Source: Saposhnikovia divaricata (lineage: Eukaryota; Streptophyta; Magnoliopsida; Apiales; Apiaceae). Taken from it: a stretch of 64,000 nt of DNA. The translations under genes and the position numbers were made by a program. The stretch spans positions 5,978,803 to 6,042,802 of the forward strand of contig CM071599.1 of the NCBI GenBank assembly GCA_036435485.1. The letters run 5' to 3'. The first letter of the stretch is position 1. Each line of letters opens with the position of its first letter. Below are positions 55,811-64,000 of the stretch, piece after piece. The notes below the pieces were generated by a model. It saw nothing but the letters and a program-made list of their open reading frames with translations, was not told the DNA's origin and searched no databases.

Positions 55811-57842
55811 CATTCTAAAAAGGCCAACTAAACGGCAGACAACTTCGAAATTATAAACAAAATACATGGAAAGCTAACTGGGTGCACTGCAAATGCAAGT
55901 TTTGTAGATTAGTAAACAGAAAGATAGGGAACAGGCCTTGCATGATGTCCAGTAAACTGATTATAGCAATTAAATTGAATGGATCTCACAAGCGCATGTA
56001 CTCATGATAAATGACCATACTACCCAAAAAGAGCACAATCAAGTAGACAACTTAGGTAACAGACATGGGTTAGAATCGTTGTGCAGGAGGCGGCCAGAAC
56101 GAAGAAGTTCAATTCAGTATATTGCTACATCTAGAGTAATAGGTTACCTCATCATGTACTCGTTTGAATGGTTTCCTTTGATTTCATAATTTCGAGTCCC
56201 AAAAACTTTGCATGAGTACATGGGTTTTCTAATATGTTCCCTACTAGGGCTGCAACACCAGCCATCCTGGGAATGCCACTACAAGATGTTTCAAATGTCA
56301 AATTAACTTGGAGTGGATGGGTATTTCCTAGCACATAGTAAATATCATAGCAACTCACCCTAAAGCAGGTATGTGACCATACACAGATGACATGTACAGA
56401 TAAACTCCAATAGGTCATAGGTGAGACAGGTCACATAGATGCATTGCAGGGCATCATGCCAGGAATTGCATACAAAGAAGTGAAAGGCCTTATAGGACCA
56501 AGTGCAGTGTTATTCTAATATGGGGTCGCGTGAGTTTACATACGCCAACTACATTCATAGAGTTACCTACAATTTGAACAGTAATAAGTTGCAATGAGCT
56601 TAGACATATAATTTATGAACAAACAATCAAACAGTATAGTATATTACCCGTCTATAGAATAGGATGTGGACCGTAAGCAAAGGAGCAGTCTCTTATAAAA
56701 TGGTCTGGAGCATCATACGTATAACATGTACGGTCCGCCTAATCTCCAACATATTAATTTAAGATTTATGAAAGAAGCACATAATGTGTAAAAGAATAAA
56801 AGTTTAATAGCATTCGAGCATGTCATGTCTCCAGCATTAACATCAGTATATCGACTCACTCAATAAAATGGGCTCATCTTGAACTCGATATCGAGCTCAC
56901 ATAAGCATTAACAAATAAATCAATAGAGGTGCATATATTAATCTACTCCCATACAAGAATTTATGAGGCATACACATGATAATGCGACGAGCAATTCATT
57001 CAAGCCATACCAAATTGCAAAGTATGTAAATGTCAAGATAATACAACAACGAAAATAACATCCTCAACCACTTTTAAAAGAGGGTTTTTTCCAGCCAATG
57101 CCATAATTGAACCCAAAATACAGATCCATAGAGATGGAGTACAATTAAGTGATTACTAAATATTTTCATACGAATGATACTAGCATTAACCTCAATATCG
57201 GCGATTGATGTAGCTTTCAAGGACAAATCTCGTATTTTCCATGTGTTTGATCAGGTGCTTTTTCACTATATATGGGACCAAGTTCAAGTGTAGATCGAAA
57301 AGGATGTGCACTTGGTTGAGGTACCACATATTACCATCGTTCTCCAAGGTCACCTTAACACAAGCCCCTATCTTTTTGGTAAGAAAAGCTTAAAACACTT
57401 TACAATTATATTCATGATCAAGTTGAAATCCTTTCTTCCAAATGAGTTTGATCAAATTTGTTACGAATTTTCTTCCTAGATATCTCATAGCTAGTTTCAT
57501 TACCACTTTCCAATAGGACCCCTTTCCAAACCGCTGATAATAAACTCCATGCTTGTTACCTTCAAAATTTCATAGTTCTTCGCTCGTCTGATTCTCTTTC
57601 ATGTAAATATAGATGTACCAACCACGACCGCCCCTTGATACTTGTCACTTGATAGCATGAATGATTGAATATTGTACTACTAGTCAACTACTATTTACTT
57701 ACTGATTATTGATTTGTTAATGTTAATTGTTGAAATTAAGTAGGAAGGATGTGAATAATGAAGCGGTAACAGTTAAAATCCTTGTTTTGTTAGAAGATCT
57801 GGGATATGAAAAGTATTTAATTATTAAAAAAAACCAAACCAA
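55811..57842. other. Intergenic stretch with unassigned readings
   Basis: A minus-strand reading near 56170-56330 (PRMAGVAALVGNILENPCTH) looks protein-like, but I recognise no family and see no gene structure around it. The rest shows nothing I can support. Confidence 0.3.
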
Positions 57843-57965
57843 ACATACCCAGTATATCCCGCTCAGAGCAGGGTCTGGGGAGGGTAGGTTGTACGCAGAC
57901 CATGCCCCCACTTTTTACGGTGGGGAGGCTGTTTCCGTGAAGACCCTCGGCTTAGTGCACGACAT
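57843..57965 (+). mobile_element. SINE-like conserved stretch
   Basis: ccgctcagagcagggtctgg ... gggtaggttgtacgcagacc ... ggaggctgtttccgtgaaga ... ccctcggctt follows the conserved body of plant SINEs such as the tobacco TS family. No clean A/B box head, A/T tail or target duplication was found, so it is a partial copy. Confidence 0.55.
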
Positions 57966-58402
57966 ATACGGTGAGTGCTACATACAGAGGAATCTAAAAG
58001 ATATGCGACAAAGTTCACAGCAATACCTGAGCCCATGGCTTTCTCCACACGGGACTTACCTACCATGCCCCTAAATACCACCACGCAAAGCTCCGCACAC
58101 CTGCACAACCGTGAAACATATTATAATACAAATGAAAAATGAAAATGGAAAAAGAAATCGGAAAAAGCCGAACTCCTATGATAAGGTCATCCGAGACAAC
58201 CCCACTCTGAGGTTATTGGTCAAAAATTAAAAATAAAATAATGGTGGGTTAGTTTTTTAAAATTAAAACTGATGTTTTTGTCAAAAATAAAAATGAAAAC
58301 TGAATTTGGGTCTAAGAATAATTGTCCAACTTCTTAAATTTTTTTATTTATTTTTTGCTAAATTCTTCAATATTTATTTTTACATATGTTAAAATATTAA
58401 AT

Positions 58403-58474
<72 letters not shown>

Positions 58475-59065
58475 ACATATACAGAAATTTTGGTGCCCCA
58501 TATCCTTGTGCCCTAGGCATGTGCTTGAAATGAAATAAATAAATACCTTAGGTAAGGGTAACACCATGTTGCTCTATTGAGACCTTAAATTTTGAGTTGC
58601 CCCTTTAACTTTATCATAAAAGGTAGGAGAAACTATGAACCATGAAACTCAAACACCTCCTCCTTTTATGAAAAATACCTCGCTTTATGAGAAGAGCGGG
58701 AAAAGTTGGACCAAAACAAACCCATTTGTTTCTTAAAAAAATTAGAGCTACGATTTCTCAGATGGCTACATCGAAATGAATCAGTGTAATTAAGGACTAG
58801 CACAAAGTTGTTGACCTTCTTGAGTAGTTTAGGTTTTCTAGATCTTTTGTATATCTTTCGCCTCCTTCTATTTTGTTCTATCTTGTTTAATTTGAATGTC
58901 TTGCTTAATTTGAATTTTTTCCCCCTATTTTTTGCTTATTGATGCTAATAAATCATAGGAAAATAAAAGCCAAATTTAAGTTCATATGGAAGGAAGGAGG
59001 GAGGGAGGGAGGGAGGGAAGGATTGCATCACACAACACAACAGGAAGGAATAAAGATTACTATAG
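57966..59065. repeat. Intergenic with simple repeats
   Basis: (AT)n at 58409-58467 and a GGAAGGAGGGAGGGA-type purine repeat at 58989-59020. No gene recognised. Confidence 0.7.
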
Positions 59066-59260
59066 GGGAAAAACAAGCGATCTGAAAACTATTGTTACCA
59101 CTGTAACCAGGTGTTTGGTTCTGAACACGGCATCATCTATCACAATTGGGATGTTCACAAGAAGATGTATAGAGAGGGAGATCCTGTTGATTGCAATCTC
59201 TGTGGGACATGCTTCCCAAACACCAATTTTATGAAAGAACACAGAAGTGACAAACATCAA
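59066..59260 (+). pseudogene. Possible exon with two C2H2 zinc fingers
   Basis: The stretch after the acceptor-like ttactatag is open for exactly 65 codons up to a strong donor, CAA/GTAAGG at 59261. It encodes NYCYHCNQVFGSEHGIIYHN with a second His five residues on, then DCNLCGTCFPNTNFMKEHRS followed by DKH. Both fit CX2CX12HX5H-type fingers, which bind DNA or RNA. In-frame stops lie just before and after, consistent with an internal exon. No partner exons were recognised and no name can be given; it may belong to a broken gene or a transposon. Confidence 0.5.
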
Positions 59261-59602
59261 GTAAGGAATTGAGTTATTTACTGTCATCTGTGTTGAGTGT
59301 TGCTTTACTTTTTCAAGTTTTTCATTGTTGTGCTCATTTGCTTGTTCTACTTTTAAGGTTGTACATTACATAATGTTTTTTAATGTGCACACTACATGTT
59401 CGATAAAAGGTATCTATGAACAATGTAATGTTTTTGCCTTCTTGTGTAGAACTTCTAACCTCTCCATCGAATTTTGCCTTTCTTGAGTTATAACCACCTT
59501 TCATATGGACACATGATCATGATTTATTTTAGCAACAAGTACATATCATGCTTCCTAGAGGGGGCTATCTGACACAAAATGCATCTTATATATATATAGG
59601 CC
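59261..59602. other. Possible intron or spacer
   Basis: Follows the donor of the zinc-finger exon. No further exon could be supported. Confidence 0.35.
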
Positions 59603-59976
59603 TTTGCTCCATACAGAACACTCTTATATAACAAACAACAAAGAACACCTTAGATCTATTAGATCCTTTGGCCCCGCCAGGGGCACCCAATACAAAAAGT
59701 TCTTATTTTTTTATCTTCTATCCATTCAGCAAAAAAAATTAAAAAAAAAAGTTTTTGAAAAAAATCATTGTTCATCATGACGTCACTGCTGATGTCATCA
59801 TGAACAGTGATTTTTCCAAAAAAAAAAAAATTTAAAATGTTTTTTTTTGCTAAATGGATAGAAGATAAAAAAATAAGAACATTTTGTATTGGGTGTCATG
59901 ACGGAACTCTTATATTGAATTAAATATGAGGTGTTCTTTATTGTTCTTTATATAAGGTGTTCTTCATGGAGTGCAA
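59603..59976. repeat. Long foldback (hairpin) element
   Basis: Two arms of about 170 bp mirror each other: ttgctccatacagaacac pairs with gtgttcttcatggagtgcaa, and cacccaatacaaaa with ttttgtattgggtg. The centre is near 59785, tgacgtcactgctgatgtca. Probably a MITE; transcription would give a long hairpin RNA. Confidence 0.75.

Positions 59977-59979
<3 letters not shown>

Positions 59980-60015
<36 letters not shown>
59980..60015. repeat. (TA)n tract at the viral junction
   Basis: About 18 TA units directly before the pararetrovirus-derived sequence. Confidence 0.9.
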
Positions 60016-60020
<5 letters not shown>

Positions 60021-60242
60021 GAGCAAGAGAGAAGAGAATAGAATGTTATTCAATGTTATTCAAGCGTGCTGAATATCAATACAAAGCTCTCTTTATATAG
60101 AGAGTTAGAGACACACTATTACACATGATAGAACTGAATTATTACAACAGACAAATAACTTTAAGAAAAGTAAACATTATTGATGCCGGGTACTCATTGG
60201 GCCCCATCGACGCAATCAATGATGAATACATACAAACAACTT

Positions 60243-60368
60243 TTACAACACAAGGTCTTCAGAAGAATATTTCTTAAAATACCATTGCCTAAATTGGGCA
60301 TGTTTTTCCTGTTGAAATTCTTTATTAAGAATTTCTCTCATCTTACTTCCGGGGGATAAATCTATCAT
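60243..60368 (-). CDS. Short ORF overlapping the movement protein stop (viral)
   Basis: 41 codons starting in the TAATG overlap with the movement-protein stop (60366-60370) and ending in TAA at 60243-60245. It is rich in Lys, Gln and aromatic residues (FRQWYFKKYSSEDL). Similar segments occur after the movement domain in related endogenous sequences, so it may be the start of a longer downstream part that was cut short. Function not known. Confidence 0.4.
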   Translation of the reverse strand: MIDLSPGSKMREILNKEFQQEKHAQFRQWYFKKYSSEDLVL

Positions 60369-61069
60369 TATATATGGAAACTCATTTCTGATTGAGTAGG
60401 AGATTCTCTACTCTGTTCATAAATTCCTTCTGGAATTTTATTTTGGCTAATTCTAATTTCTTCTACATGTTCAGGAACAATAGATTCTTCTCTGAATTGA
60501 GAAGTTGAAGCCCTTGCTGAAACGCTCGGGGCAGTGATATAATCACTAGTAGAGGAATATCTAGCGGACCTAGTCCTAGGCATCCTAATAGTTCTTTGAG
60601 ATGTAAATTTAATTTCTACATCTCCTTCTGTTGTTTGAATTATTTGATCAACTTCTTTGTTGACCTGAGGCTCAGGCTCTAGTTCTTGAGGAAGAGACCA
60701 AGTCTCTGGGAAGTCTATTTCTTTCCACTTAATCATTCTATTAGTGGCTATATTGGAGGTTAACAAATTGGTTTGAACTACAGTTGTAGTTCCAGGACAA
60801 GATATTTGTTTGGCTTTCGGGTTCAAAGTATTTAATACTTTGTAATAAATTCTATAGCAAATTGCTATAATTTCACTACCTGGTTTAAAGTTATATCCAT
60901 GGGTGTGTAATGTTAGTTGCATAGCATCTAACAAATGACTATCAGTTAAAGATAGTGTCAAATTTGGAGCTACGTCGAAATAGACAGGTCCATGGCATAA
61001 ACTGGTTTCTATTAACGCAGCTAGAGATTGTTTAAAATCTCTGCATCGGCCTTCTCTAACAGAGGCCAT
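60368..61069 (-). CDS. Caulimovirid movement protein, partial
   Basis: 233 residues from the ATG at 61067-61069. The frame remains open upstream to about 61188 with typical viral movement-domain sequence, so the true N-terminus is missing. Residues 1-110 belong to the 30K-type movement superfamily (GPVYFDVAPNLTLSLTD near residue 28). The C-terminal half is Ser/Glu/Thr-rich and disordered. Such proteins line plasmodesmata with tubules for cell-to-cell passage. The reading ends in TAA overlapping the next ATG. It is truncated at the inverted junction, so I do not expect function. Confidence 0.75.
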   Translation of the reverse strand: MASVREGRCRDFKQSLAALIETSLCHGPVYFDVAPNLTLSLTDSHLLDAMQLTLHTHGYNFKPGSEIIAICYRIYYKVLNTLNPKAKQISCPGTTTVVQTNLLTSNIATNRMIKWKEIDFPETWSLPQELEPEPQVNKEVDQIIQTTEGDVEIKFTSQRTIRMPRTRSARYSSTSDYITAPSVSARASTSQFREESIVPEHVEEIRISQNKIPEGIYEQSRESPTQSEMSFHI

Positions 61070-61116
61070 AATACTCGTGTTTAAACCTAATAACGTTAAA
61101 GGTTTAAAGGCTATCT

Positions 61117-61126
61117 GGATTAATCC
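61117..61126. other. Palindrome near the inverted viral junction
   Basis: GGATTAATCC is a perfect 10-base palindrome lying in the short interval where the minus-strand movement frame and the plus-strand coat frame both begin. It could be the microhomology at which two viral pieces were joined in opposite orientation. Confidence 0.45.
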
Positions 61127-61302
61127 AATATGAATATTATAGTTATTTAAGTAAAACGGAAGATTATATATCTTTTGTTCATTGGTTTATAAAAACCTAT
61201 CTAAGCGAGACAAATAAAGAAATTCTAGTCTTACAAAGACCCTGGAAAACCCCTAAGGGAGACACCATTACTTCTCCCTATCCTCCAGAACAAACAATTT
61301 GT

Positions 61303-63297
61303 TTGAGTAATACCACAGAAGCTACGGCTTATACAAGCCTGCAAAAACTCGAGACTACTCAAGCTACTGTGAAAGATTTAAATGCGATAATTAGATCGAA
61401 AAATTATACAAACACCTTTCTTACTTGTCTAGGTGACCATTTCTTAGCCTTAGAAAACGAGATAGTTTCTCTTAGGCAAGTGATAGAAAACAAGTTAATT
61501 TCTTTAAAAAAATCTATGGAGAAGCAACCTTCTTCAACCCTTGTTCAAGAATCCTCTAAGAACCATGTTCCTATGATCCAACCTCCAATTCCCATAAAAG
61601 GATTTAAATTAGATTATAGTGGAGAAGAATTTATAAAAATTCTTCAACAAAAATTCAACAATATGAATATATCGGTCTTATCTAAGGACGATGAATCTCA
61701 GCAATCTGAGACTTCAAAACCTGCTGAAGATTTAGAAGATATTAATAAATTAGCAACTATGTTTGCTAAACAACAAATTAGTAATCCAGAGATAAATCCT
61801 ATTTATACTCCCAAATCTTTAGAAAAATTCTATTACCAAAGACCTTCTCCTCAGGATCTTCTATTTGAAGAACCAGAATATATTCAAACCTCATATTCAG
61901 GAAAAGCTATCTATGAATGGAATTTTGATGGCTTAAATGAGAAACAAATATTCGATGTTATACACCGAATGATGATGTACTCTACTGTTTGTAAACAGAA
62001 TGGTAGTACTGATAGTGCTATAGCCTCCTTCATTTCTACAGGATTTGTAGGACAAATCAGGGGTTGGTGGGATCACTATTTTACCCTAGAACAAAGATTA
62101 GAAATTCTTAATCATAAAAAAATTATTAAAATAGAAAATGGTATTGTTACTACTGGTGAAGAAGATGCAGTTTATACTTTGTGTCTTACAATTCTACAAC
62201 ATTTTGTAGGAACAAATATTCCTGTTGCTGAGAAGCTATGTACGCTCCTCCAAAATCTTAGATGCCCTTCCTTAACCCATTTTAGGTGGTATAAAGATAC
62301 ATTTTTATCTAGAGTTTATCAATTAGGAGAACCAAATTCGGTTCACTGGAAGTCAAAATTTATAGACGGTTTACCCCATCTTTTTGCTGAAAGGGTTAGG
62401 CAATCCTTAAGAAATAAAAATGATGGAGTTAATATTAATTATATTTCTCTAACATATGGAGAAATAGTTAGCCATTGTGTTAATGAAGGATTAGCTCTAT
62501 GTAATGACATAAAGCTAAAAAATCAGCTAAAGCAACAAAAACTGTCAGAAAAACACCAATTAGGTGAATTCTGTGATCAGTTTGCCTTTGATATAGGAAA
62601 AATTCCTAGAAATCAAGATAAGAAAAAGCAAAAGATTGCTTATAAAAGAAACAAGCCTTATAAGAATAATTCTTATAAATCAAAATATCCTTTTAAAACT
62701 TCTTATAAAAAGAATTATAAGAGGAAATCTTATAATAAATCGGATAAAAAACCTTTTGTCCCCAATAAGGGAAAAAGAAAAGCCAAAAGGATTGATATAA
62801 CCTGTCATAAATGCGGTAAAGTTGGTCATTATGCTAACCAATGTTGGACTAAAAAGGCCCTCAATAAAATAGAAGATGAGCAATTACGCTCTCAATTAGA
62901 AAAAGTCTTACTACACAGTTCTGATGAAGAACGAGAATCTTTTGATAACGAAGAATTGGCCCTTATTTATAATAGCTCTAGTGACTCAGATTCACAAAAT
63001 TCTGATAACAATGATTGTCAGTGTAATGAGCTAAACTATTATAAATCTATAGTAGACATGAATGGATTAAATGTCTTAACTGCTGATCAAGATAGAGTCT
63101 TGAAGATTATAGATTCCATCTCTGATTTTGAGCTTAAAAAGCAAATGCTTGAAACTCTTATTAAAAATAATAAAGAAAAAGAAGCTCCTTTAGTCATTGA
63201 AGCACCTTACCAATTAAGTGAGGTATTAGATAGATTTCAAAAATCTACCCTTAAAGAAACTCCTGTTTCTCTTAATGATTTGAGAAAAAAAAGTTAA
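61303..63297 (+). CDS. Caulimovirid coat protein region
   Basis: 664 codons beginning here with a TTG; the frame is open without ATG from about 61108, as expected for part of a polyprotein. It has a coiled-coil-like N-terminus, an acidic stretch and the conserved capsid core (WWDHYFTLEQRLEILNHKK near residue 260; HFRWYKDTFLSRVYQLGEPN near 340). A very basic Lys/Asn/Tyr region (about 435-510) leads to a zinc knuckle CX2CX4HX4C (CHKCGKVGHYANQC, near 515), and then an acidic Ser-rich tail. It would package the genome. The frame ends in TAA at 63295-63297 because of an A-run indel. Confidence 0.85.
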   Translation: MSNTTEATAYTSLQKLETTQATVKDLNAIIRSKNYTNTFLTCLGDHFLALENEIVSLRQVIENKLISLKKSMEKQPSSTLVQESSKNHVPMIQPPIPIKGFKLDYSGEEFIKILQQKFNNMNISVLSKDDESQQSETSKPAEDLEDINKLATMFAKQQISNPEINPIYTPKSLEKFYYQRPSPQDLLFEEPEYIQTSYSGKAIYEWNFDGLNEKQIFDVIHRMMMYSTVCKQNGSTDSAIASFISTGFVGQIRGWWDHYFTLEQRLEILNHKKIIKIENGIVTTGEEDAVYTLCLTILQHFVGTNIPVAEKLCTLLQNLRCPSLTHFRWYKDTFLSRVYQLGEPNSVHWKSKFIDGLPHLFAERVRQSLRNKNDGVNINYISLTYGEIVSHCVNEGLALCNDIKLKNQLKQQKLSEKHQLGEFCDQFAFDIGKIPRNQDKKKQKIAYKRNKPYKNNSYKSKYPFKTSYKKNYKRKSYNKSDKKPFVPNKGKRKAKRIDITCHKCGKVGHYANQCWTKKALNKIEDEQLRSQLEKVLLHSSDEERESFDNEELALIYNSSSDSDSQNSDNNDCQCNELNYYKSIVDMNGLNVLTADQDRVLKIIDSISDFELKKQMLETLIKNNKEKEAPLVIEAPYQLSEVLDRFQKSTLKETPVSLNDLRKKS

Positions 63298-64000
63298 TTT
63301 ATTAAAATCTGAAATTACTCAGATTAAGCAGAATAATACTTGATTATCCCAAAGAGTTACTTTACTAGAAAGTAAGCCTTTAATAACTAGTGATAGTAAG
63401 GATATTCCCTCTTCTAGTAATAATGAAACAGAATATTTAAATCTGCTAGAGCAAGTAACCTCTCAACAATGGTATATCAAGATTACTCTTGTAGTAAGTC
63501 GAGAATTTATTCTTAAAGATGAAATAGCCCTTGTTGATAGTGGTGCTGATTTAAATTGTATCAAAGAAGGAATAATTCCTACCAAATATTTTGAGAAAAC
63601 TACCCAATCTATCTCCCATGCAGCTGGAGAAAAACTTCAAGTTAGGTATAAGCTTTCTAACACTTATATCTGTAATAAAGATATTTGTCTTCCTACCTCT
63701 TTTATTCTAATAAAGAATATGAATCATAGAATAATATTAGGAAATCCATTTCTTCATAATATTATGCCCCTCAACAATGTTGATAAAACAGGGATTTCTA
63801 CTATAATAGAAGGTAAGAATATAAAATTTGATTTTATTACAGATCCTCAAACTCGTATAATAAACGAGGTTAGAGACCGTCTTCTTAGTAAAGAAAAACA
63901 ATTATGTTTTCTCAAAGAAGAAATAAAAGTCTTAAGCATTAATGATCAGCTTAATCAACCAGCCACCAAAACCCAAATAAAAATCATTGAAAAACAGTTC
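63298..64000 (+). pseudogene. Caulimovirid linker and aspartic protease region
   Basis: After the A-run near 63285-63294 the reading moves to another frame. A TGA near 63342 interrupts it, then it stays open to the window edge. It contains the retropepsin motif ALVDSGADLNCI (about 63522-63560) and the ILGNPFL motif (about 63735). Protease releases the capsid and polymerase from the polyprotein. The reverse transcriptase expected next is outside the window. Confidence 0.75.

Larger units (their letters stand above)
60015..64000. other. Endogenous pararetrovirus (Caulimoviridae, petuvirus/florendovirus-like)
   Basis: Coding pieces for a movement protein (minus strand), a zinc-finger coat protein and a retropepsin (plus strand) are characteristic of plant pararetroviruses. 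The two strands meet head to head between about 61108 and 61188, so the locus is rearranged. Frame changes and stops show it is a genomic fossil here. The reverse transcriptase would lie beyond the window. Left border is the (TA)n tract. Confidence 0.85.

Noticed and set aside
56152..56418. 88-codon minus-strand reading
   Set aside because: Looks partly protein-like but no family, start context or neighbouring exon can be supported.
58986..59234. 82-codon ORF starting in the GGGA repeat
   Set aside because: Runs in a different frame from the zinc-finger reading and begins in simple repeat; no domain.

Overview
This window is repeat-dense nuclear DNA of a flowering plant, most likely a eudicot. 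The evidence is plant Ty1/copia and Ty3/gypsy retrotransposons with tRNA primer-binding sites, a Stowaway-type MITE, Helitron ends, an endogenous plant pararetrovirus (Caulimoviridae), and fragments of plant-specific host genes (NET2 actin-binding protein, organellar mTERF proteins, FtsH7/9 protease, a defensin-like peptide). Nothing points to a bacterial or organellar origin. There are no operons, CRISPR arrays, rRNA genes or credible tRNA genes.

Layout. 1-12462 is a nest of retrotransposons. An old LTR element in + orientation, of which the 3' LTR (11635-12462) and two internal scraps are visible, was entered by a copia element (1-4777, minus strand, cut by the window edge) and by a complete chromodomain gypsy element (4897-11576, minus strand, TSD gatgg). 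12463-17345 carries a direct duplication: the sequence 3' of that LTR recurs at 16716-17345 behind a solo LTR (15856-16715), itself inserted in a MITE-like transposon. Between the two copies lie an mTERF gene fragment and an intact two-exon gene for a secreted eight-cysteine defensin-like peptide (14808-15205, minus). 17812-18431 is the end of a MazG-type dCTP pyrophosphatase gene split by a 360-bp TRIM/SMART element. 19645-21262 is a non-autonomous Helitron.

21528-22739 is an intact intronless mTERF gene, the best host gene here, followed by a decayed tandem copy. 24231-26688 (minus) is a NET2-like actin-binding gene broken by several lesions, one of them a tiny retroposon-like insertion. 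28335-28466 is an FtsH7/9 exon fragment.

28703-41610 is a copia element (TSD gttct) whose protease region was split by a deleted Athila/Tat-type gypsy element (30094-38364, TSD acaat, minus). 42223-45768 is a 5'-truncated L1-type LINE. 47721-53960 is a copia relative with two LTRs that read as identical but an almost unreadable gag-pol body, inserted in a decayed gene for an acidic protein. 54768-58000 has a Stowaway MITE, Helitron-like ends, a second member of the TRIM family (TSD aatat), and a SINE-like stretch. 59066-59260 is a possible exon with two C2H2 zinc fingers, followed by a long foldback and a (TA)n tract.

60015-64000 is a rearranged endogenous pararetrovirus. Its movement-protein part is on the minus strand and its coat-protein/protease part on the plus strand, joined head to head. 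Functionally, only the mTERF gene and the defensin-like gene look able to work as they stand; the rest is mobile DNA, its remains, or genes it has broken.
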